Shown: piece after piece, positions 8,441-14,947 of the stretch | Numbering within the stretch: the first letter of the stretch is position 1 | How the letters are laid out: every line of letters begins with the position of its first letter | The notes under the pieces: model-generated | Database searches by the model: none | What the model was told of the DNA's origin: nothing | What the model saw: only the letters and a program-made list of their open reading frames with translations | Made by a program: the position numbers and the translations under genes | NCBI GenBank assembly: GCA_040389005.1 | Contig: JAZKAS010000024.1 | Span: 1 to 41,978 of the forward strand | Origin: JAGOUN01 sp040389005 | GTDB lineage: Bacteria; Pseudomonadota; Gammaproteobacteria; JAGOUN01 | Reading direction: 5' to 3' | Length of the DNA: 41,978 nt

Positions 8441-8592
8441 AAAGAGGGTCAAATGCTGACGAATCCCCCAACTTTTAACATAATTCTCTCCAGCAAGTAG
8501 TTATCGTTGCTGAAATAATATTATTTAGCGCTATTTGTAAATCGCTTTTGCTAAACTTATTCTCTTTTCGCATAAGCACTTGCCCCCTTTTC
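8441..8592. repeat. MITE-like element, diverged copy (copy E)
   Basis: The left end AAAGAGGGTCAAATGCTGA and the right end (reverse complement AAAAGGGGGCAAGTGCTTA) match at about 14 of 19 positions and carry the family end motif. The roughly 110 bases between them do not obviously match the interior of copies B and C. It is either an old copy or two ends around other DNA. It lies just after the membrane-protein gene ending at 8403. Confidence 0.5.
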
Positions 8593-9036
8593 TCGTCAGA
8601 AGTGACTTCATCGTTTGATTTGTATTCAAAAGAAGAGGCAAATGAGTTTTATAAAGGATTGTCTGAAAAGACAGTAGAGAAATATTCGAAAGTAATAGAA
8701 AGTGATTGAGGAAAAAAATTTGACAAACCTAAAAAAAGGTATAGTCTGTGTCTGTTGATCCTTCCCGTTTCGAAATTCACAAAAAACTTTTGCTAAATTT
8801 CCTCGATAATTATTTATCATGCCTATTTTTCAAAAACTAAATATTTTAACGATGGAGCAATTCTGCAATCTAGACAGGAAAAATATTTGAGTTAAAAGAA
8901 AAAAATCATTAACCTGATGCAGCCATATTTAATGACCGCAGTTTTGGCATCAAAATTCTCAATCAATAGGATTGAATCTCGATCCTATCCGTGCGATAAA
9001 TGCAGCAATTAGTTCTTAATCAAATAAGGAAAAAAT
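8593..9036. other. Long leader/intergenic region before the ATP-grasp gene
   Basis: About 440 bases without a credible gene. A 64-codon minus-strand ORF at 8626-8820 is a low-complexity run of Phe/Ile codons with no ribosome-binding site and is rejected. The only structured element seen is the inverted repeat at 8966-8988. The promoter of the ATP-grasp operon should lie here, but I cannot place it. Confidence 0.3.
8966..8988. promoter_or_regulatory. Inverted repeat upstream of the ATP-grasp operon
   Basis: ATAGGAT and ATCCTAT form a perfect 7-base inverted repeat around a 9-base loop, about 48 bases before the GTG start at 9037. It could be an operator or a leader hairpin. There is no T-run after it, so it is unlikely to be a terminator. 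Confidence 0.3.
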
Positions 9037-10257
9037 GTGAAAAAAATTGTCATTATCGAGCCAGGTTCATCTGCGCTTTATATTGCCAATGCAGTAAAGC
9101 ATCTTGGTTATGAACCTGTTATTTTATGTTCAATAAATGAGTACAGCGGTGAACCTAAGTACGCTCTGCAAAAGCAAGGATATTATGAGGTTAATGCTAA
9201 AAGTGTAGATGCAATTCTACAATGTATTGAAGAGAATAAAATAGACGATATTTTTGGAGTTATTTCGACAGCTGATCGTTTTATTGTGCAAGCTTGCGAA
9301 GTGGCAAGAAAATTAGATGTTAATGGAATGGATCCAGCCTTATTAAAGCTCAATAATAAGGCAGATGTAGTGCGATTTATTCCTGAGCATAGTCCGTCGA
9401 CGTTGGTTTTTAACAAGGACGCGATCCCTTTTTCTCAATTGAAAGACTTATTAGGGATGTCAGGCGCTATTGTTGTAAAGCCAGCCTCATCGGCAGGCGC
9501 TAAAGGATTATTTGAAGTAAAAACAGAAGAAGAAATAGATTGTCTGATTGATTTTATGAAAAAGGAAAAACAGGCAGATGTTATAGATAAAGACTGGCTT
9601 GCTCAGCCTGTGATTAATGGAACGCTGTATAGTTTAGAAGGTTTTGTAGTAAACGGCCAAGTACGTTACATTGGCCTATCACGCCGTTCTAGAATCAAGT
9701 ATACCGAGTCTCAAAACCATTTTCCTGCTGAAAATGAAACGCAAGATTCTATTTATTCTGAGTTAACAGCAGTATTAGAAAAATTGGTCAATGTTTCAGG
9801 TTATAAACGAGGTTATTTTCATTCGGAAATATTATATGATGGACAAAAAGCCTATTTAATTGACGCAAATTTTGGTCGAGTGGGTGGTGGGAGTATTGCT
9901 TTGCAGATTGCTAAGTCAACGGGAAAGTCAATTGAAGATGTTTATGCGCATGTGCTTGAAACTACATTTTTTCCTGAGCGATTAAGTCATAGCACTTTTT
10001 ACCCGAAAGAAAAGATAAAAACCTTATCTATCTTATATGGCGTAGAACAAGCATCGACCTTTGTCGAACTCTCATTGGCTGATATTACTTTATGTATGCA
10101 TGTTCAAATAGCTGAAAAAGGAAAGGAACTTAAACCAGTAGGGATGGATAATCGATCTTGGATAGGTTTTTTAATTGGAACACCTGATGAAGTGCTTCGA
10201 GAGATAAACTTAATTTCGATAATTACCGATAAAGGCGCATTGAAGCCTGTATTTTAA
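9037..10257 (+). CDS. ATP-grasp carboxylate-amine ligase
   Basis: 406 residues from a GTG start with AAGGAAA 5-11 bases upstream. The N-terminal domain is a Rossmann-like half (KKIVIIEPGSSALYIANAVKHLGYEPVILC, residues 2-31). The ATP-grasp core has the nucleotide-binding strands IVVKPASSAGAKGLF (about 148-162) with its Gly/Ser-rich loop, WLAQPVINGTLYSLEGFVV, and the metal-binding region YLIDANFGRVGGGS (about 273-286), where Asp and Asn stand in for the usual Glu/Asn pair. Family members join a carboxylate to an amine, as in D-Ala-D-Ala, BacD dipeptide and siderophore ligases. The gene starts a unit with an MFS exporter (12-base gap) and an ABC transporter, which suggests that its product is exported. 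Fold call is firm; the substrate is unknown. Confidence 0.85.
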   Translation: MKKIVIIEPGSSALYIANAVKHLGYEPVILCSINEYSGEPKYALQKQGYYEVNAKSVDAILQCIEENKIDDIFGVISTADRFIVQACEVARKLDVNGMDPALLKLNNKADVVRFIPEHSPSTLVFNKDAIPFSQLKDLLGMSGAIVVKPASSAGAKGLFEVKTEEEIDCLIDFMKKEKQADVIDKDWLAQPVINGTLYSLEGFVVNGQVRYIGLSRRSRIKYTESQNHFPAENETQDSIYSELTAVLEKLVNVSGYKRGYFHSEILYDGQKAYLIDANFGRVGGGSIALQIAKSTGKSIEDVYAHVLETTFFPERLSHSTFYPKEKIKTLSILYGVEQASTFVELSLADITLCMHVQIAEKGKELKPVGMDNRSWIGFLIGTPDEVLREINLISIITDKGALKPVF

Positions 10258-10269
10258 GAGAATCTTAAA

Positions 10270-11469
10270 TTGAATAAAACATTGCCTACAGCCTCGATTT
10301 TAATTGCCATATTGTTTTGTATGTCAGCTTTGTCAGGTATTTCTTCAGATATGTATATTGCTGCTTTTCCAGAAATTGGACATTATTTTGGTGTGTCGGC
10401 ACCTTTAATAAAGTGGACGCTATCACTGTTTTTTATCGGTTTAGCTTGTTCTCAACTGATTTATGGTCCTTTGTCAGATTACATAGGCCGAAAAAAGATT
10501 ATGACAGTTGGATTTGTCATTTTTATTATAGGCAGTTTGTTATGTTTAATCTGTAAAGAGTTTTCAGTTTTTTTATTAGGTCGGTTTGTACAAGGATGTG
10601 GTGTTGGCGCTACTGTTTGCTTATCCAGAGCAATTTTAAGAGATGTCTTTGATGGCGCACCACTAGCAAAAGCTTTGTCATATATAGGTATGGGATTAGC
10701 CATTGTGCCAGCGGTTGCTCCTGTCTTAGGTGCCTATATCCAATCATTAATCGGATGGCGGTATGAATTTCTATTTATGCTTTTATATACTTTGATCTTG
10801 CAGATAGTGGCCACTTTAATAATACCTGAAACCAATACTTATATAAAACAATATAAGAAAACACTCAAAGTGATTGTCAGTGAATATCGTACAATTCTTG
10901 TTGATCCGGTTTTTTTTATTAATGTACTGATTGCTAGCTTTATTATTTCAGTCATTTATATTTTTTATTCAATGACTACTTTCTATTTTCAAGACCGTTA
11001 TCACTGGGATGCAGTAGACTACAGTAGAATTAATATATTATTAGCAGCAGCATTGTTTTCCGGTAGGAAAATAAATATTTTTATGACACAACGAATGAGT
11101 AACAATAAAGTTATTTTATTGGGTAGTATCTTATCTTTGTTAACAGCTGTATTAATGGCGTTGTTTTCTTGGTTAAATGTTAATCCTGTCATAACTTTAT
11201 TGTTACCTACTGCACTTTATGCCGTTTCTGGCGGGATTATTTTTTCAAATACTTTCGTTGGCGCTACGGCAAAATACACTAAAATAGCTGGTTCTGTAAG
11301 TTCACTGTATGGATTTACTCAAATGCTAACAGTGTTTGCTTTAGTTTCCTTATCATCAATATTAGGGCTTGCAAGTATTGCATCAATTTACAGTCTACTT
11401 TTTATTTTTTCACTACTCTCCATCATAATGATCAAATGGCTTATAAAACAAACAAATGCAACGGTGTAA
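10270..11469 (+). CDS. MFS drug/peptide exporter, Bcr/CflA type
   Basis: 399 residues from a TTG start 12 bases after the ATP-grasp gene. About 12 transmembrane helices. The MFS signature between helices 2 and 3 is clear (YGPLSDYIGRKKIM, about 65-78), and GRFVQGCGVGATVCLSRAILRD is the helix-4 region typical of Bcr/CflA proteins, which export antibiotics and small peptides or amino acids by proton antiport. The tight spacing suggests that it exports the ligase product or protects the producer, like BacE beside BacD in bacilysin loci. That role is inference. A second Bcr/CflA protein is at 37757-38944. Confidence 0.85.
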   Translation: MNKTLPTASILIAILFCMSALSGISSDMYIAAFPEIGHYFGVSAPLIKWTLSLFFIGLACSQLIYGPLSDYIGRKKIMTVGFVIFIIGSLLCLICKEFSVFLLGRFVQGCGVGATVCLSRAILRDVFDGAPLAKALSYIGMGLAIVPAVAPVLGAYIQSLIGWRYEFLFMLLYTLILQIVATLIIPETNTYIKQYKKTLKVIVSEYRTILVDPVFFINVLIASFIISVIYIFYSMTTFYFQDRYHWDAVDYSRINILLAAALFSGRKINIFMTQRMSNNKVILLGSILSLLTAVLMALFSWLNVNPVITLLLPTALYAVSGGIIFSNTFVGATAKYTKIAGSVSSLYGFTQMLTVFALVSLSSILGLASIASIYSLLFIFSLLSIIMIKWLIKQTNATV

Positions 11470-11610
11470 TTAATTATGATTGGCGACGCCAAAAGATGTA
11501 AAAATGCTTGTATTGGTTGGAATGATGCGCAGCGAATTATAAGATTTGTTTCTTAGAAACTAACCCATATAAAATTCTTAGAGAAAGAGAATAGAAAACT
11601 TATTAGAACA

Positions 11611-12789
11611 ATGATGAAAAAAAACCTTTCAACAGCGCTATTAGTTTTGCGCTTAACTTATTATAGGGTGTCTGTTTTTGAACGCTTCAAGCGTTTTAGG
11701 TTACTCATGCTTTTTATATTAGCCATGGTTGTGCCGACCATCGCTTTTATACAGCAGATCCTTCAATTGGCTTCAATCAGCTTAATGAATGGAAGTAATA
11801 ATGCAGTTTATTTTATGAATTTAATGATATTTGAATTGCTTGCAATGATTTGGGTTGGGAGTCAATATGAATGTTTAAAAATTCCTGATGTAGAGGGTTA
11901 CTTTAGAACATTAAAAATATCCAATTTTAATTTTCTTTTTGTAGAATTAATGCTTTGCTCTATTGTTAATGCTCCATTTTTTATGTTTTTGATGATTGGC
12001 GTGTTTTTTTTAGCAGCAAAGAATATGTTGTTTCTAGGAATTGTTCATTCTATCTATTTATTTAATAGTATCTTGTTTCTTTCAATCTGCATTATTTTTT
12101 CAAGACCTGTCTTAATTGCTATTTTGTTAATTACCAACTTAGTCTTTATTAACTTTAATGGACTAATATCATGTTTTTTGCTTTCTTTATTCTTATGGTT
12201 AGTAATATATTTTTTTGTAGTAAAACGATGTTATATTTCCTTAAAGCTTGGCAATATATTTCCTGTTTCACAGATTCATGTCTCGCAATTCTTTCCGAAT
12301 GTCTATCTGAATTTAAAAACATTGTTTATTTGGAATAAAGTTTATACAGCCTGTATTTTTGGACTTAATTTGCTAATAATGGCCATATTTATCTCTTATG
12401 AACTTGCATTAGGTTCTATGCAGCAATCTCAGATTGGGTTTTTGATTTCCATGGGATCTATTGTGTATTTTTGCTCATTACTAAGCTATAAACTTGCTGA
12501 AACAAGAAAAAGCTACGGAGATTTTTTTTCTGTTTATTACAACAAATTTGATTATTATTTATTTGATTTAATGTCAATTTTTATAGTTTCTTTACTCAAT
12601 TTAGTTGTTTTATCTATAATTGGTTTGTACTTAGGCGCTAGCGTTCTTCTTATTTTAAAGATTATTTTTATAGCGTTAGTTTGCGTTATCCTGTTTTTCT
12701 CGTTGAATCGTCTGTTTTTTACTTATGGCCCGGTTATTTCTTTACTTGCGATGACAGGAATTCTAGTGATTTCAAGAGGTTGGTTATAG
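11611..12789 (+). CDS. ABC transporter membrane subunit (unclassified)
   Basis: 392 residues with about 10-11 hydrophobic segments and short polar loops. No sequence family is recognised. It is called an ABC permease because its stop overlaps the GTG of the ABC ATPase by one base (TAGTG), an arrangement typical of subunits made in equal amounts. The N-terminal half carries a cytoplasmic stretch after helix 1 (RLTYYRVSVFERFKRF is at 13-28) as in ABC-2-type exporters. The start at 11611 has only a weak Shine-Dalgarno; ATG 11614 is equally possible. A 141-base gap separates it from the MFS gene, so it may have its own promoter. Confidence 0.7.
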   Translation: MMKKNLSTALLVLRLTYYRVSVFERFKRFRLLMLFILAMVVPTIAFIQQILQLASISLMNGSNNAVYFMNLMIFELLAMIWVGSQYECLKIPDVEGYFRTLKISNFNFLFVELMLCSIVNAPFFMFLMIGVFFLAAKNMLFLGIVHSIYLFNSILFLSICIIFSRPVLIAILLITNLVFINFNGLISCFLLSLFLWLVIYFFVVKRCYISLKLGNIFPVSQIHVSQFFPNVYLNLKTLFIWNKVYTACIFGLNLLIMAIFISYELALGSMQQSQIGFLISMGSIVYFCSLLSYKLAETRKSYGDFFSVYYNKFDYYLFDLMSIFIVSLLNLVVLSIIGLYLGASVLLILKIIFIALVCVILFFSLNRLFFTYGPVISLLAMTGILVISRGWL

Positions 12790-13397
12790 TGAAATTAATT
12801 ATCAAAGATTTATCTAAAGCATATTCAACACATAAAATTTTTGAAAATTTATCGTTATTTTTTGCTCAAGGTGTTAATTATCTTGTGGCACCCAATGGAG
12901 CAGGCAAATCAACCTTATTAAAAATTATTGCAGAAATAGAGAAAAAAGATAAAGGCGAAATTTATTTTAATGGCGAGCTTGAGAAATTTTCAAGCTATGG
13001 TAGCTATATTCCAGATAAAATGACTATGTATCCATTTATTACTGGAAAAGAGTTTATTGAGCTTATCTGTCAAGCAAAGAATTCATTTAAGATGCAGAGT
13101 AATATTGAAGCAATGATTGCTGATTTTAATATTAGACAATATATGAGTGTTCCTTTTGCAAAAATGTCTTTAGGAACACAAAAAAAATTCTTTATTATTG
13201 CCGGTTTGATGGGGGAATTTTCGTGTCTTTTAATGGACGAGCCAAGTAATGCAATCGATAAGCACAGTATGGAGATAATCATTTCTTATTTGAAGAAACT
13301 ATCAGGTGATAAATTGATTCTTATTGCAACGCATGATCAGCACTTACAAACACAATTACCGGGAAAAACATTCAATATTCTCAATAATGATATTTAG
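12789..13397 (+). CDS. ABC transporter ATP-binding subunit
   Basis: 202 residues from the GTG at 12789. An upstream in-frame ATG would run far into the permease gene and is rejected. All nucleotide-binding motifs are visible: Walker A PNGAGKST (35-42), the signature as SLGTQ (127-131, in place of LSGGQ), Walker B CLLMDE (146-151) and the H-loop H182 (ATHDQ). It is short for the family and lacks a C-terminal regulatory extension. With the preceding membrane protein it should form a full exporter, probably a (membrane-ATPase)2 dimer. Its 3' end overlaps the convergent gene at 13394 by 4 bases. Confidence 0.9.
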   Translation: MKLIIKDLSKAYSTHKIFENLSLFFAQGVNYLVAPNGAGKSTLLKIIAEIEKKDKGEIYFNGELEKFSSYGSYIPDKMTMYPFITGKEFIELICQAKNSFKMQSNIEAMIADFNIRQYMSVPFAKMSLGTQKKFFIIAGLMGEFSCLLMDEPSNAIDKHSMEIIISYLKKLSGDKLILIATHDQHLQTQLPGKTFNILNNDI

Positions 13398-14473
13398 AAG
13401 ATTTGACCTTTTTGTCGTGCCAAAGGTGCTGATAGGTCCGTATCCTGCGCTGTGATGCTACAGTCACTTGTTTGTTTACTTGAAAAAGAACCATGGATAT
13501 TCAAGGCTTGTCCTAGCATGATATTATTTTTACCTGGTGCGACAGTCGCATTAACACGCTTTTCATCTAGCAAATCATCTGGATCAAATTCAGCGAAACT
13601 ATTCTTAGCAATTTCGCAAAAGCGTGCGTAATCAGCAGGCATAATGGCTTCGTTGTTCTCTTTGCGTTGATTAATTGTCCTTAAAAAAGCATTCACAGAT
13701 TTGTTGCAGCTATCAAAAAAAGCTCTATTACTACTCTCGCTGTCAAAATCAAATAATTTAAGAGGGTTCTTCGAGCTGTTATGTGCACGAAACTTCAATT
13801 TAGCCCATGGAAACGGAGAAAAATCGTATTCGCTTACTAAATAGACACGCCCTTGCCAAAAATCAAAAACAATTGCATTTGGGCTTAAAAGATAATTGTT
13901 ACCGAGATAGTCCACAGGCTCTTGATTAATGATAATAATGGCATGGCCGGTAGTATCTTTGTTTTCAGAGGTCTCAGGCTCGGGGGATAACCGTACAAAA
14001 TCACAGTACTGTTTGGCAACGAATTTATGTTCCAATAATGCATACATAGCAATGCTTGCATAATTTCTGCATACGCCCGTGTGCCAATATCTCAAGTCAT
14101 TTAAGTCGTCTTGTATACATCCAAGAGATGTCGAGCGAATAGATATCTTACCGAGTTTATACCTTTCCTCTTCCTCAATCAGACTTTGTGCCACCTTAAG
14201 TATGGCGATTGCTAATGCAGAATAATTTTTTTCATTAAAAAAATATTCAGACAACTCGACATGTTGAGCTATGTGGGAGAAGCCATCTTTGAAAGAGATA
14301 TTTTCAGCGCTGGGTTTTGTCTCGCCAAAACGTCCCATCGCTTCCCTTAATAGCACTAGAAATGCAAAGGTTATTCCTCGATTAGAAGGAGGCTCGGGAT
14401 ATTGGCTATGCATGTCACGCATAATTTTTTCAAATAATTGAATATTGATAATGTCTTTTTGTGTTCTTGGCAT
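13394..14473 (-). CDS. Putative Cys-His-Asp (transglutaminase/papain-like) protein
   Basis: 359 residues, no signal peptide or membrane helix. A run of three conserved-looking sites in the right order and spacing suggests a papain-like or transglutaminase fold: C135 in HTGVCRNYASIAMYALLE (Cys at the start of a helix), H177 in TTGHAIIII (His on a strand) and D204 in IVFDFWQGRVYLV (Asp on the next strand). GVCRNYA closely resembles the transglutaminase-like Cys motif. The C-terminal 80 residues are polar and probably disordered, as in translocated proteins. A secreted cysteine-protease or deamidase effector is one possibility, but this is inferred only from the motif pattern. It converges with the ABC ATPase gene and is otherwise alone. 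Confidence 0.6.
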   Translation of the reverse strand: MPRTQKDIINIQLFEKIMRDMHSQYPEPPSNRGITFAFLVLLREAMGRFGETKPSAENISFKDGFSHIAQHVELSEYFFNEKNYSALAIAILKVAQSLIEEEERYKLGKISIRSTSLGCIQDDLNDLRYWHTGVCRNYASIAMYALLEHKFVAKQYCDFVRLSPEPETSENKDTTGHAIIIINQEPVDYLGNNYLLSPNAIVFDFWQGRVYLVSEYDFSPFPWAKLKFRAHNSSKNPLKLFDFDSESSNRAFFDSCNKSVNAFLRTINQRKENNEAIMPADYARFCEIAKNSFAEFDPDDLLDEKRVNATVAPGKNNIMLGQALNIHGSFSSKQTSDCSITAQDTDLSAPLARQKGQIF

Positions 14474-14657
14474 AAGAAGTTTTTTGTAATGCTATCCTTT
14501 GAATATAGTAGCAGTTTAATATTAAGGTTAAATTAAAGAGATGCGCTTTTATTGCTTAAAAATTTTAGCGTTTATTTATTTCTTAAGCGTGACAAAAATA
14601 AATTTAACTTAACACATTTTTAATAGAACGTAGTTTCAAAATAACGAGTTCGAAAAT
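14474..14657. other. Spacer between two minus-strand genes
   Basis: AT-rich sequence between the start of the Cys-His-Asp gene and the transposase remnant. Nothing else is recognised. The promoter of the Cys-His-Asp gene is expected here. Confidence 0.3.
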
Positions 14658-14885
14658 TTAATGCACCTGGAATATGAGTGAGTATCCTGTATTAATATAA
14701 CGCATCACGCGTCCTAAATTTGCATTCGGTGTTTTTATTAAAAGATGATCATGGTTGTCCATCAAACAATATGCGTGCATTTCAATGTCAAATTGTGCAC
14801 TTGCTTCGGATAAAATAGTTAAAAAAAGTTCACAATGCTTACCGCTTGTGTCGATATCACGATATCCAGCGCCACTGCTAAATCT
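14658..14885 (-). pseudogene. Remnant of a REP-associated (Y1, IS200-like) transposase
   Basis: A stop-to-stop minus-strand frame of about 75 codons with no start codon in a usable place reads ...FDIEMHAYCLMDNHDHLLIKTP..., followed by LGRVMRYINTGYS. HAYCxMxNHxHLL is the hallmark HUH motif of Y1 transposases of the RAYT/TnpA-REP group (His residues within NHDH). Such proteins are normally about 150-250 residues, with RHIxxRG upstream and a catalytic Tyr downstream. Both ends are missing here, so it is a dead fragment. RAYT proteins mobilise short palindromic REP sequences, so its presence near a palindromic repeat family is notable. There is no evidence that it moved these particular repeats. 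Confidence 0.75.
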
Positions 14886-14947
14886 TTAAGGATATCTTAA
14901 GAAAAATAGGAGATTATACTTCTGATTCAGTTAACAACGGGAAACAT

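Noticed and set aside
8626..8820. Minus-strand ORF of 64 codons
   Set aside because: Phe/Ile-rich low-complexity translation of A/T runs with no ribosome-binding site or recognisable protein; treated as intergenic.
1..9000. The palindromic repeats as tRNA or small-RNA genes
   Set aside because: No cloverleaf or conserved RNA core; the shared ends and shared interior between copies fit a dispersed repeat better.
12681..12788. Longer N-terminus for the ABC ATPase
   Set aside because: Would lie entirely within the permease gene; the GTG at 12789 gives the standard NBD start and one-base coupling.
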